Below are positions 29,953-38,684 of a stretch of DNA of 64,000 nucleotides, in pieces. The notes beneath the pieces were generated by a model, which saw only the letters and a list, made by a program, of their open reading frames with translations, was not told where the DNA came from and ran no database searches. The translations under genes and the position numbers were made by a program. Origin of the DNA: Streptomyces sp. M92 (GTDB taxonomy: Bacteria; Actinomycetota; Actinomycetes; Streptomycetales; Streptomycetaceae); the NCBI RefSeq assembly GCF_028473745.1, contig NZ_CP101137.1:5332001-5396000 (forward strand), written 5' to 3'. Numbering within the stretch: the stretch's first letter is position 1; every line of letters starts with the position of its first letter.

Positions 29953-30656
29953 GCGGCGTCATCGTCACCAACCCGCCCAAGGCCGACGCCGAGGACGTCG
30001 CGGCGCTCGCCGGGTACGGCGTGGCCACCGTCAGCGAGGCGATGGGCCGCACCGGCCTGCTCGGGCCGGGGATACGTCCCGTCCAACAGGGCGTACGGAT
30101 CGCCGGCACCGCGGTCACCGTGCTGAGCTGGCCCGGCGACAACCTGATGATCCACGCCGCCGTCGAGCAGTGCGGCGAGGGCGACATCCTGGTCGTCACC
30201 ACCACCTCGCCGTCCACCGACGGCATGTTCGGCGAGCTCTTCGCCACCGCCCTCCAGCGGCGCGGCGTGCGCGGCCTGATCATCAACGCGGGCATCCGCG
30301 ACACCCAGGAGCTGCGCGAGATGGGCTTCGCCGCCTGGTCCCGGGCCGTCTCCGCGCAAGGCACCGTGAAGGCCACCGGCGGCTCGGTCAACGTGCCGGT
30401 CGCCGTCGACGGCCAGGTGATCCGCCCCGGTGACGTGATCGTCGCCGACGACGACGGCGTGGTCGTCGTACCGCGCGAGCAGACCCGGCAGGTCGCCGAG
30501 GCGTCCGAGGCCCGGGAGAAGAAGGAGGCCGCTTCCCGCGCCGCGTTCATCGAGGGGCAACTCGGCCTGGACCGCTACGGGTTGCGCGAGAAGCTGGATC
30601 GGCTCGGCGTCACCTACCGGTCGTACGAGGAGTACACCGCCGGGGAACAGCCGTGA
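29949..30656 (+). CDS. galC: 4-carboxy-4-hydroxy-2-oxoadipate aldolase (GalC/LigK, RraA family)
   Basis: A 235-residue class II aldolase of the RraA-like HMG/CHA family. It would cleave 4-carboxy-4-hydroxy-2-oxoadipate to pyruvate and oxaloacetate, the end of the gallate and protocatechuate 4,5-cleavage routes. Signatures: YGVATVSEAMGRTGLL at the N-terminus, AAVEQCGEGDILVV, GELFATALQRRGVRGLIINAGIRDTQEL (metal and substrate loop with the conserved Arg and Asp) and VIVADDDGVVVVP. Coupled to galB and to the tautomerase gene by 4-base overlaps on both sides. Confidence 0.87.
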   Translation: MSGVIVTNPPKADAEDVAALAGYGVATVSEAMGRTGLLGPGIRPVQQGVRIAGTAVTVLSWPGDNLMIHAAVEQCGEGDILVVTTTSPSTDGMFGELFATALQRRGVRGLIINAGIRDTQELREMGFAAWSRAVSAQGTVKATGGSVNVPVAVDGQVIRPGDVIVADDDGVVVVPREQTRQVAEASEAREKKEAASRAAFIEGQLGLDRYGLREKLDRLGVTYRSYEEYTAGEQP

Positions 30657-31780
30657 CCGGTCCCGAGGAGGTGCGCTGCACGCTGATGCGCGGCGGCACC
30701 TCCAAGGGCGCCTACTTCCTGGCCGGGGACCTGCCCGCCGACCCCGGCGCCCGTGACGACCTGCTGCTGCGGATCATGGGCAGTCCCGACCCGCGCCAGA
30801 TCGACGGCCTGGGCGGCGGGCACCCGCTGACCAGCAAGGTCGCCGTGGTCTCCCGTTCGGACGACCCCGCGGCCGACGTCGACTACCTGTTCCTCCAGGT
30901 CGCCGTCGACCGTCCCGAGGTCACCGACCGGCAGAACTGCGGCAACATCCTCGCCGGGGTCGGCCCGTTCGCCGTCGAACGCGGGCTGGTGCCCGCCGGC
31001 GACGCCGAGACCTCCGTACGCATCCGCATGCTCAACACCGGCGAACTCGCCGTCGCCACGTTCCCCACGCCGGGCGGACGCGTCGACTACGCCGGGGACG
31101 CCGCGATATCGGGCGTGCCTGGCACCGCCGCCGCGGTCGTCATCGAGTTCCCGCAGGGCGACAGCCCGCTGCTGCCCACCGGCAACGTCCGGGACGTCGT
31201 CGCCGGCGTCGAGGTGACCTGTGTCGACAACGGCATGCCGGTCGTCCTGATCCCGGCCGGTGCCCTGAAGACCACAGGGTACGAAGAGCCCGGGGACCTG
31301 GAGGAGGACGTCACCCTAGCCGACCGGCTGAGAGAGATCCGGCTGGAGGCAGGCCGGATGATGGGCCTCGGCGACGTCGAGGGCGCCACCGTTCCGAAGC
31401 TCAGCCTGCTGGCACCACCCCGGGCGGGCGGCGCGGTCACCACCCGCACCTTCATCCCCGTCCGCTGCCACACCTCCATCGGCGTCCTCGGCGCCGCCAG
31501 CGTGGCCGCAGGACTGCGCCTCCCCGGTGGCGTGGGGGAGGGCATAGCGAAGCTGCCCGGGACGGGCGGCCGCGTCCGCGTCGAGCACCCCACCGGATTC
31601 CTCGACGTCGAGACCGACGTCGACCCCGGAACCGGTGACACGCCCCCGGTGGTCCGCCGTACCGCCGTCGTGCGCACCGCACGGAAGATCTTCGACGGGA
31701 CCGTCTTCCCGCGGTCCGCCGAGACGGCACCGATACCCGCACAACCCTCTGGAGGCCACCATGACTCCGCCGCTCGGTGA
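30653..31780 (+). CDS. galD: 4-oxalomesaconate tautomerase (GalD/LigU, PrpF family)
   Basis: A 375-residue PrpF-type isomerase with two diaminopimelate-epimerase-like halves. It would convert the keto form of 4-oxalomesaconate to the form used by GalB. Visible: CTLMRGGTSKGAYFL (start of the family), LTSKVAVV with Lys62, RQNCGNILAGVGPFA with Cys96, and RCHTSIGVLGA. The Lys-Cys spacing of 34 equals that of the catalytic pair I recall for LigU (K66/C100). GTG start overlapping the aldolase stop. The last 20 bases overlap the dioxygenase start. Confidence 0.85.
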   Translation: MTGPEEVRCTLMRGGTSKGAYFLAGDLPADPGARDDLLLRIMGSPDPRQIDGLGGGHPLTSKVAVVSRSDDPAADVDYLFLQVAVDRPEVTDRQNCGNILAGVGPFAVERGLVPAGDAETSVRIRMLNTGELAVATFPTPGGRVDYAGDAAISGVPGTAAAVVIEFPQGDSPLLPTGNVRDVVAGVEVTCVDNGMPVVLIPAGALKTTGYEEPGDLEEDVTLADRLREIRLEAGRMMGLGDVEGATVPKLSLLAPPRAGGAVTTRTFIPVRCHTSIGVLGAASVAAGLRLPGGVGEGIAKLPGTGGRVRVEHPTGFLDVETDVDPGTGDTPPVVRRTAVVRTARKIFDGTVFPRSAETAPIPAQPSGGHHDSAAR

Positions 31781-32711
31781 CATCGCCCATATCGGTCACG
31801 CCCAGTTGTTCACGCCCGACCTGGACGGGAGCGTCGCCTTCTTCACCGACTACCTCGGCCTGACGGTCAACGGGCAGGACGGCGACACCGTCTACCTGCG
31901 CACCTTCGACGACTACGAGCACCACAGCCTGGTCCTCACCGCCCGTGAGGCGCCCGGCCTCGGCCGACTCGCCCTGCGCGCCTCCAGCGAGGACGCCCTC
32001 CAGCGGCGCGTCAGGGCGCTGGAGGAGGCCGGCCGCGGCGGGAAGTGGGTCGAGGACGAGCCGGGCATCGGCAGGCTCTACCTCACCGCCGACCCGGACG
32101 GGCACGAGCACGCCCTGTACTGGGAGAGCGAGCATTACCGGGCCCCGGACGGGCTGAAGCCCGCGCTGAAGAACCAGCCCCAGGCCAAGCCCAACCGGGG
32201 CGTGGGCGTACGCCGCCTGGACCACGTCAACTTCCTCGCCGCCGACGTCCTCGCCAACGCCGAGTTCCAGGAACACCTCCTCGGTGCCCGGCCCACCGAG
32301 CAGATCCGGCTCGACTCCGGGAAGATCGCGGCCCGTTGGCTGACCTTCACGAACAAGTCGTACGACGTCGTCTACACCGAGGACTGGACCGGCACCTCGG
32401 GCCGACTGCACCACATCGCCTTCGCGGCCGACACCCGCGAGGACATCCTGCGCGCCGCCGACCTCGCCATCGACACCGGCGTGTTCATCGAGACGGGCCC
32501 GCACAAGCACGCCATCCAGCAGACGTTCTTCCTGTACGTCTACGAGCCCGGCGGCAACCGAGTCGAGCTCTGCAACCCGCTCACCCGCATGGTGCTGGCG
32601 CCCGACTGGCCGCTGATCACCTGGACCGAGGAAGAGCGGAAGAAGGGCCAGGCCTGGGGCCTGAAGACCATCGAGTCGTTCCACACCCACGGCACTCCGC
32701 CGGTCGCCTGA
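31761..32711 (+). CDS. Type I (VOC) extradiol ring-cleavage dioxygenase
   Basis: A 316-residue two-module vicinal-oxygen-chelate protein of the catechol 2,3-dioxygenase class. The Fe-binding triad is His155 (LDHVNF), His218 (LHHIAF) and Glu269 (NRVEL), all in the C-terminal module as expected. The tail KGQAWGLKTIESFHTHGTPP is typical of one catechol 2,3-dioxygenase subgroup. In this operon the downstream enzymes act on the product of 4,5-cleavage of gallate (or on protocatechuate after further oxidation), a step done by unrelated LigB-type enzymes in the systems I know. Substrate therefore needs testing; gallate, 3-O-methylgallate and protocatechuate are the candidates. GGAGG precedes the ATG. 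Confidence 0.85.
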   Translation: MTPPLGDIAHIGHAQLFTPDLDGSVAFFTDYLGLTVNGQDGDTVYLRTFDDYEHHSLVLTAREAPGLGRLALRASSEDALQRRVRALEEAGRGGKWVEDEPGIGRLYLTADPDGHEHALYWESEHYRAPDGLKPALKNQPQAKPNRGVGVRRLDHVNFLAADVLANAEFQEHLLGARPTEQIRLDSGKIAARWLTFTNKSYDVVYTEDWTGTSGRLHHIAFAADTREDILRAADLAIDTGVFIETGPHKHAIQQTFFLYVYEPGGNRVELCNPLTRMVLAPDWPLITWTEEERKKGQAWGLKTIESFHTHGTPPVA

Positions 32712-32783
32712 CCGAGGCCCGCACCACCGGGGGGTGGGTCCGCGCATGCCGGTGCGCGGACCCACCCTCCAATCGTTGCTGAG

Positions 32784-32807
32784 ATTGTTAACAAAAGTGT
32801 TGACACT
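32784..32807. promoter_or_regulatory. Two adjacent GntR-type operators before the MFS importer
   Basis: ATTGTTAACAAA (32784-32795) and AGTGTTGACACT (32796-32807) abut and resemble ATTGTTGACAAT before gntR at 28438-28449. The second holds a perfect TTGACA (32800-32805) with TTAGCG 17 bases later as the likely -10. The importer is thus probably co-regulated with the gal-like operon. A further small palindrome, CACTCC-A-GGAGTG, follows at 32804-32816. Confidence 0.72.
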
Positions 32808-32885
32808 CCAGGAGTGCGGTCCTTAGCGTCGCCCCATCACCCCGTCCCCTCCAGGCACCGCCTCCTGGACGAGAGGAAAACAACG

Positions 32886-34217
32886 ATGTCCTCCTCACCC
32901 GCCGCGCTGTCCGTCCGCGGCAGCAGACTGGCCCTCCTGGTCGTCGGCCTCTGCTGGCTGGCCGTGCTCTTCGACGGCCTGGACATGTTCATCTACGGCT
33001 CGGTGCTGCCTCACATGCTCGAGGAGAAGGCGCTCGGCATCACCTCGGGACAGGCCGGCGACCTCGGGAGCTACGCCACCTTCGGCATGCTCGTCGGCGC
33101 GCTGGCCGCGGGCACGGTCGCCGACCGCATCGGCCGCAAGAAGCTGATGGTCTCCTGCGTCACGCTCTTCTCACTGGCCTCCGGCCTGTGCGCGGTCGCG
33201 AACGGCGTCGCCGTCTTCGGGCTCGGCCGGACCCTGGCGGGCGTCGGCCTCGGCGGCCTGCTGCCGACCGCGATCAGCATGGTCTCCGACTACGCCCCGC
33301 GCGGACGAGCCGCCCTCACCATCGGCCTGCTGATGACCGCCCACCACGCCGGCGGCATCCTCTCCGCCTACGTGGCCCTGTGGATCGTCGAACCGCTCGG
33401 CTGGCGTGCGGCCTTCTGGGTCTGCGTGGTGCCGCTGCTCTTCGTCCCGGTGCTCGCCAAGTGGCTCCCCGAGTCGCTGAGCTTCCTCGTGGCCCAGGGG
33501 CGCACCGCCGAGGCCCGCGAACTGGCCGGCCGCTACGACGTCGAACTGCCCGCCGCCTCCGACAAGCCGGCCGCGAGCGCCCGCTGGGCCAACCTGCTGG
33601 GCCTGTTCCGCGGCGGCGAGTGGCTCCAGACCCTGCTGTACTGGCTGGCCTCCTTCGGCGGCCTGCTCCTCGTCTACGGCGTCGCCACCTGGCTGCCCAC
33701 CCTGATGCGCAGCGAGGGCTACGAGCTGGGTTCCGCCCTCACCTTCGTCGTCCTGTTCAACCTCGGCGGCATAGTCGGCATGCTGGTCGCCGGCCGGGCC
33801 TCCGACCGTTTCGGCGCCCCGCGCATCTCGGCGATCTGGTTCGCGCTCACCGCGGGTGGTGTGTTCCTGCTCAGCGTCCACATGCCGCTGGCGCTGACCT
33901 TCGTGGTCGTCTTCCTCACCGGCGTCTTCCTCAACAGCGCGCAGACCATGGTCTACGCGACCGTCTCCATCGGCTCCGCCGCGGCCAATCGCGCCACCGC
34001 CGTCGGCTGGACCTCCGGCATGGGCCGCTTCGGCGCCGTCTTCGGCCCCTGGCTGGGCGGCCAGCTGCTCGCCGCGAACAAGGGCGACTGGGGCTTCACC
34101 GCCTTCGCCCTCGCCGGCTTCTCGTCCATGGTCTTCATCGGCGTCGCGGCCCTGCGCACAGCGAGGCGGACGGTCGCCACCGGGATGAGCGAGCGGACAA
34201 TGATCGGCGCTCAATGA
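32886..34217 (+). CDS. MFS aromatic-acid importer (PcaK-like, AAHS family)
   Basis: A 443-residue, 12-segment proton symporter of the aromatic acid:H+ symporter family. It shows the AAHS-type acidic TM1 motif LFDGLDMFIYGSVLPHM, with the DGxD-like pair needed in PcaK. Motif A copies are GTVADRIGRKKLM after TM2 and GRASDRFGAPRIS in the second half. It carries its own promoter with two GntR-type operators and is followed by a strong terminator. Likely cargo is the substrate of the preceding operon (gallate, protocatechuate or a related hydroxybenzoate). GAGAGGAAA precedes the ATG at 32886. Confidence 0.86.
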   Translation: MSSSPAALSVRGSRLALLVVGLCWLAVLFDGLDMFIYGSVLPHMLEEKALGITSGQAGDLGSYATFGMLVGALAAGTVADRIGRKKLMVSCVTLFSLASGLCAVANGVAVFGLGRTLAGVGLGGLLPTAISMVSDYAPRGRAALTIGLLMTAHHAGGILSAYVALWIVEPLGWRAAFWVCVVPLLFVPVLAKWLPESLSFLVAQGRTAEARELAGRYDVELPAASDKPAASARWANLLGLFRGGEWLQTLLYWLASFGGLLLVYGVATWLPTLMRSEGYELGSALTFVVLFNLGGIVGMLVAGRASDRFGAPRISAIWFALTAGGVFLLSVHMPLALTFVVVFLTGVFLNSAQTMVYATVSIGSAAANRATAVGWTSGMGRFGAVFGPWLGGQLLAANKGDWGFTAFALAGFSSMVFIGVAALRTARRTVATGMSERTMIGAQ

Positions 34218-34255
34218 CCGGCGCTCAATGACCACCTCAGACGGCGCGGGCACGC

Positions 34256-34289
34256 ACGCCGGCCACTGCGAGGGCGCAGTGGCCGGCGT
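34256..34289. terminator. Strong hairpin terminator after the MFS importer
   Basis: A perfect 15-base inverted repeat, ACGCCGGCCACTGCG / CGCAGTGGCCGGCGT, with a 4-base AGGG loop, 39 bases after the MFS stop. Confidence 0.85.
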
Positions 34290-34835
34290 CGGCGTACGAA
34301 CTGGCATTCCATGCCATGGCACAGTACGGCCAGCAGTGTGGCGATGATGGTGCAGCGGCGACGGGACCTCGGTCGGCGTGGGCGTCGGGTGTGAGGCGTC
34401 GCTGAGTTGTGGGGCCGTGGTGCTGCGCGCGGAGGGCCGGGCGGGAGGCCAGGCCGTGACGTCAGGCAGGACTGGATCGATCGTGCCCGGTTCGACGTTT
34501 GCCGGGCGCGTCAGACGCAGAGGGACGGTTTGCGATGGGTGGAGCGTCAGCCGGCTGTGCGGCGCTGCGTCCGGTCAGGGGCGTCCAGTAGCTGGAGCAC
34601 TTCCACCTCGTCGCGCGTCTGCAGGAGAGCGTCGGCTTGGGCGTATCGCGCTGCTGGAGCGGCGCGATCCCCCTGTGTGACCTCATGCGGACACACAGGG
34701 TGCGGAATCATGCGACTCGACGCCGTCTTGAGCACGTCGGCGTGCGGCAAAGGTGACCCGCGATGTGATTCAGCGGGACAGTTCGTGGGAGCGACCAGAA
34801 GGGGCCGGCCAGGGCCGGTAGAAGCTGCGGCCGGC
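34290..34835. other. 546-base region without recognised gene
   Basis: It holds only short open frames with no familiar domain. The cupin gene converges on it from the right. No repeat or RNA gene was seen. Confidence 0.4.
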
Positions 34836-35246
34836 TCAATCGCGGCCCATCAGATCCTCCGCCGAGAGGTGTTCAACCGTCTGGCCGGTCTCCGTGAACG
34901 TACGCGTGACATGACCCGATGAGTACACCCACAGGATGCGCAACGGCGTGTCCCCGATGTTCCGGAAGAGGTGCGGAATCGGAGAGGGGATGTACGTGGT
35001 GTCGAACCGCTCCAACCTCGTCACCTCGCCGTCGACCCATACCTCCGCCTCGCCGTCCAGGATCGTCACGTGCTCGTCGCAGTTGTGGGAGTGCAGCGGC
35101 GCACCCGAGCCCACCGGATAGACGCTCATCCCACTGGTGATGCGGTTCTCCCCGCCCGCCGAGGGCGTCGTGATCAGCGGTGTCGTCACAACGGCGCCAC
35201 CACGGTCGAGCGGAGGCACCGACGTGGCCTTGATGATCGTGGTCAT
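34836..35246 (-). CDS. Small cupin-domain protein
   Basis: A 136-residue single cupin. Metal-ligand motif 1 is GSGAPLHSHNCDEHVTILDGEAEVWVDG, with two His and a Glu. Motif 2 is TYIPSPIPHLFRN, with the late His. Such proteins range from metal-dependent oxygenases and isomerases to sensors. It is divergent from the carboxymuconolactone-decarboxylase-family gene at 35445 and so may share its promoter region (35247-35444). AAGGAG lies 11 bases before the ATG at 35246. Substrate unknown; a role in aromatic degradation is guessed from the neighbours. Confidence 0.75.
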   Translation of the reverse strand: MTTIIKATSVPPLDRGGAVVTTPLITTPSAGGENRITSGMSVYPVGSGAPLHSHNCDEHVTILDGEAEVWVDGEVTRLERFDTTYIPSPIPHLFRNIGDTPLRILWVYSSGHVTRTFTETGQTVEHLSAEDLMGRD

Positions 35247-35444
35247 CCGAAACTCTCTCCTTCTGGGGTGCGTCGAACGACGGTAGGTCGGCGCCGGACG
35301 AATGGGTGCCCTCCGGCATGCAGCTTTACCTTGCACTCCGGGAGGGGTGAGCTTCCTTCCGGCCGGTTGTACCGTCACCTGGCATCGCACGGCGTCTGTT
35401 CCGTGGCTGAAACGCACCGGAAAGAAGAGGCAGGTAACAGTCAG

Positions 35445-36038
35445 ATGAGGCTTCCCGTTCTCACCGATGAGGAAATGGATCCGCGGCAGCAGGAGCTGGC
35501 CGCGCGGATCGCCGGCCGCCGCGGAGCCGTCCGCGGGCCGTTCCGGGTCTGGCTGCACAGTCCGGAGATGTGTGAACGCGCCGAGTCCCTCGGTGCCTTC
35601 GCCCGCTTCGACTGCAGCCTCCCCAAGCACCTGCGCGAGTTGTCGCTCCTGATGGCCGCCCGGAACTGGGATGCCCAGTACTCCTGGAACGCCCACGTGC
35701 AGCAGGCGATCGAGGCGGGCGTCCCGGAGGCGGCCGTGAAGGCGATCGCCGAGCAGCGCGAGGCCGTTTTCGAGGAGGAGGGGGACCAGGCCTTCTACCA
35801 GTTCTGCCGGGAGGTCCTCGAAAACCACTTCGTCACCGACGAGACCTTCGCCCGCGCTCACGCCCACTTCGGCGCCAAGGGGCTGGTCGACACCATCGGC
35901 GCGCTCGGGAACTTCACCATGCTGGGAATGTGCCTGAACACCTTCCAGGTGGACCTTCAGGCCGACAGGGAGCCGCCCTTCCCCGACATCCGCGGTTACG
36001 GGCGCGTCGAACCCGGCCAGGACGCCCCGTCGCCCTGA
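35445..36038 (+). CDS. Carboxymuconolactone decarboxylase-family protein
   Basis: A 197-residue, mostly helical CMD/AhpD-like protein. The family core is the helix pair LRELSLLMAARNWDAQYSWNAHVQQAIEAGV and the segment DTIGALGNFTMLGMCLNTFQV. The redox CxxC of AhpD proteins is absent, so it is nearer to the decarboxylase/lactone type than to peroxidase partners. Members are common in aromatic and lignin-catabolism operons, often of unknown reaction. The ATG at 35445 is used; the frame is open upstream but not family-like there. It precedes the peptide-type ABC transporter by 112 bases. Confidence 0.75.
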   Translation: MRLPVLTDEEMDPRQQELAARIAGRRGAVRGPFRVWLHSPEMCERAESLGAFARFDCSLPKHLRELSLLMAARNWDAQYSWNAHVQQAIEAGVPEAAVKAIAEQREAVFEEEGDQAFYQFCREVLENHFVTDETFARAHAHFGAKGLVDTIGALGNFTMLGMCLNTFQVDLQADREPPFPDIRGYGRVEPGQDAPSP

Positions 36039-36150
36039 CGGTCCTTCCCCCGCTGCCCCTGCCCCACGGCACCACCGCGCTCAACGGTGCGTGTTCCTGT
36101 TCCATCCGCGATCTTCCCCGCAGTGCTCGGCGCAAGGAGGCGCTCAGCCC

Positions 36151-37680
36151 ATGAAAAGCAGCAAGAACAGCACCAAGCCCAAAGCCCTGGCCCTGGCCTC
36201 GGTGGCGGCCGTCATGGTCCTCGCGGGCTGCTCCGGCAACGCCGCGAGCCAGGACAAGTCCACCTCCGGCACCCTGGCCGCGAACTGGGGCGGCTTTCCG
36301 GAGAGCTGGGCGCCGGGCGCCGAGATGGAAGCCGGCTATATGCGGGTCCCGTACGAGAACCTGGTGGCCCTCGACGGTCAGGGCGAGATCACACCGATGC
36401 TCGCCACCAAGTGGGAGCAGACGGACAAGGCGCTGACCCTCACCCTGCGCGAGGGCGTCACCTTCCACGACGGCACTCCCTTCGACGCCGACGCCGTGAA
36501 GGTCAACCTGGAGTCCATCCGTGACGGCAAGACCGCCTACGCCGGTCCGCTCAAGGTGATCGAGTCGGTCGACGCCGTAGACGCGCACACCGTCCGCCTC
36601 AACCTCTCCGAGCCGAGCCCGTCGCTGATCACCCAGCTCTCCACCCGCGGCGCTCCCATGGGCAGCCCGAAGGCGATCAAGGCCGGCACCATCGCCCAGA
36701 CCCCCGTGGGCACCGGCCCCTGGGCGTACGACGCGAAGTCCTCCACCAAGGGCACCCGGATGACGTTCGAGTACTACGACGGCTACTGGGGCGGCGCGGA
36801 CAGCGTCGGCTTCCAGACGGTCGAGCTGTACGCGATACCCGAGGACAACGCGGCCACCGGCGCGCTCGCCACCGGCGAGATCTCCCTCACCGACACCGAG
36901 ACCACCCAGTTCAGCCGCATCGAGTCCAACGCGAGCCTGAAGCACCTGTCCTACCCGGCGATCCGCAACAACCCGATGTTCTTCGACCGGGGCGAGGGCG
37001 GCGCCTTCGAGGACGTCAGGGTCCGGCAGGCCGCCTGCTACGCCCTCAACACCGAGGAGATCGCCAAGCTGGAGCCCGACTTCAAGGTCCGCAGCCAGCA
37101 CTTCAGCGAGGGCGAGCCCGGCTACAACCCGGACGTCACGGGCTACACCCACGACCTCGCCAAGGCCGAGGCGCTGATGGCCGAAGCCGGTAACCCCGAG
37201 GTCGAGGTCGAGATGATCGCGGCCCCGTTCAACGAGAAGCAGATGCAGGTGTACGCCGAGCAGCTCGGCAAGATCGGCATCAAGGTCTCCGTGCAGCCCG
37301 CGGCCCCGCCGCAGTACTTCTCCCAGTGGAACAGCGGACGCTACGGCCTGGGCCTCGGCTCCAACGACGAGCTGACCCCCTACGACTGGTACCAGGCGTG
37401 GTTCGCCGAGGAGGCCCCCGGCAACCCCGCGCACGTGGAGAGTGCCGAGCTGAAGAAGGCCGCCGACGCGGCCATCGCCGCCGGCGCCTCCGACGAGGCG
37501 GACGCGCTCTGGCAGGACGTCACCAAGATCATCTCTGATGAGGCCCTGACCTGCGCCCACGTGGCGGGTGAGGAGCTGATCGCCTGGAACACCAAGGTCG
37601 TCACCGACGTCAAGCCCTCCACCCAGCCGTGGGAGACCAACGCCATCGACTACAAGGCCCTGCGCCCGGCCGGAAAGTGA
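36151..37680 (+). CDS. Peptide/nickel-type ABC substrate-binding lipoprotein (family 5)
   Basis: A 509-residue SBP_bac_5 lipoprotein (DppA/OppA fold) with a Lys-rich n-region and lipobox VLAGC (Cys27). Family regions: GQGEITPMLATKWEQTDKALTLTLREGVTFHDGTPFDADAVKVNLE and TPVGTGPWAYDAKSSTKGTRMTFEYYDGYWGG. AAGGAGG lies 10 bases before the ATG. It is first in a complete transporter operon (to 41559). Although called peptide transporters, such systems also carry oligosaccharides, opines and other small molecules, and this one sits inside a catabolic region. Confidence 0.9.
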   Translation: MKSSKNSTKPKALALASVAAVMVLAGCSGNAASQDKSTSGTLAANWGGFPESWAPGAEMEAGYMRVPYENLVALDGQGEITPMLATKWEQTDKALTLTLREGVTFHDGTPFDADAVKVNLESIRDGKTAYAGPLKVIESVDAVDAHTVRLNLSEPSPSLITQLSTRGAPMGSPKAIKAGTIAQTPVGTGPWAYDAKSSTKGTRMTFEYYDGYWGGADSVGFQTVELYAIPEDNAATGALATGEISLTDTETTQFSRIESNASLKHLSYPAIRNNPMFFDRGEGGAFEDVRVRQAACYALNTEEIAKLEPDFKVRSQHFSEGEPGYNPDVTGYTHDLAKAEALMAEAGNPEVEVEMIAAPFNEKQMQVYAEQLGKIGIKVSVQPAAPPQYFSQWNSGRYGLGLGSNDELTPYDWYQAWFAEEAPGNPAHVESAELKKAADAAIAAGASDEADALWQDVTKIISDEALTCAHVAGEELIAWNTKVVTDVKPSTQPWETNAIDYKALRPAGK

Positions 37681-37712
37681 TCTGACATGACCTTCGCCCG
37701 CACCGCTGACGG

Positions 37713-37727
37713 GCGCGGGGCCCGCGC
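37713..37727. terminator. Intercistronic hairpin after the binding-protein gene
   Basis: GCGCGGG / CCCGCGC around a single base forms a compact GC-rich dyad in the 59-base gap between the binding protein and the first permease. Such elements often reduce downstream expression so that the binding protein is in excess; that role is inferred here. Confidence 0.35.
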
Positions 37728-37739
37728 GGGTCGGAGGCG

Positions 37740-38684
37740 ATGATGGGCAAGCTCATCGCCTACCGCCTCGCCCTGGTCCTGCCGCAGTTGGCCCTGGTCT
37801 CCCTGCTCGTGTTCTTCCTGACGTACCTGGTGCCCGGCAGCCCCGCCGCGGCCATCCTCGGCGCCGGCGCGACCCCGGAGAGCCTCGCCCAGGTCGAGTC
37901 CGACCTAGGACTGGACCAGCCGTTCGCCGAGCGGCTGGTGGACTGGTTCGGGGCCGCGCTCACCGGCGACCTCGGACTGTCGTACTCCAACAGCCTGCCG
38001 GTGAGCGACCTGATCGCCGAACGGCTCCCCGCGACCCTCTCCCTCGTCGGCGGCGGCCTGGTCTTCGCCGGTGTCTTCGGCATCCTGCTCGGCGTGCTCG
38101 CCGCGCTCAGGCCCGGTCCCCTGGACCGGGCGATCAACGGCGTGACGTCCCTGGGTCTGGCCATCCCGGAGTTCTGGTTCGGGCTGATCCTGTCGCTGGT
38201 CTTCGCCGTGCAGCTGGGCTGGGTGCCGGTGGTCGCCTACACGCCCCTCGTCGAGGACCCCGCCGCCTGGTTCACCGGCATGATCCTGCCGTCCGTCGCG
38301 CTCGGCGCACCCGCCGCCGCCATGGTGGCCCGGCAGACCCGCGGTGCCATGGCCAAGTCCCTGAGGGCCCCCTACATCGACAACCTCACCGCGGTCGGCG
38401 TGCCCCGCACCCGAGTCGTGGTGCGGTACGCCCTGAAGAACGCCATGATCCCCGTGCTCGCCTCCACCGGCCTCACCCTGCGCATCCTGATCGGCGCGAG
38501 CTTCGTCGTCGAGACGGTCTTCGCCGTTCCCGGCCTGGGCGAACTGCTCCTGCACAGCGTGATCGGCAAGGACTTCCCCGTTGTCCAGGGTGCCGTCCTC
38601 GTGGTCGCCGTCCTCGTCATCGGCGTCAATCTCGTTCTGGACGTGGGCTACGGCCTGCTCGACCCGAAGGTTCGCCCCCAATGA
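37740..38684 (+). CDS. dppB: ABC transporter permease, DppB type
   Basis: A 314-residue inner-membrane permease with six hydrophobic segments. It has the N-terminal IAYRLALVLPQLALVSLLVFFLTYLVPGSPA and the coupling loop MAKSLRAPYIDNLTAVGVPRTRVVVRYALKNAMIPVLAS, the EAA motif for ATPase contact. ATG at 37740, with a second ATG at the next codon; GGAGG lies 4 bases before. Its stop overlaps the next start (ATGA at 38681-38684). Confidence 0.9.
   Translation: MMGKLIAYRLALVLPQLALVSLLVFFLTYLVPGSPAAAILGAGATPESLAQVESDLGLDQPFAERLVDWFGAALTGDLGLSYSNSLPVSDLIAERLPATLSLVGGGLVFAGVFGILLGVLAALRPGPLDRAINGVTSLGLAIPEFWFGLILSLVFAVQLGWVPVVAYTPLVEDPAAWFTGMILPSVALGAPAAAMVARQTRGAMAKSLRAPYIDNLTAVGVPRTRVVVRYALKNAMIPVLASTGLTLRILIGASFVVETVFAVPGLGELLLHSVIGKDFPVVQGAVLVVAVLVIGVNLVLDVGYGLLDPKVRPQ

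Noticed and set aside
34407..34922. Open frames in the gap between the MFS terminator and the cupin gene as possible transposase remnants
   Set aside because: No transposase motif, terminal inverted repeat or target duplication could be identified.
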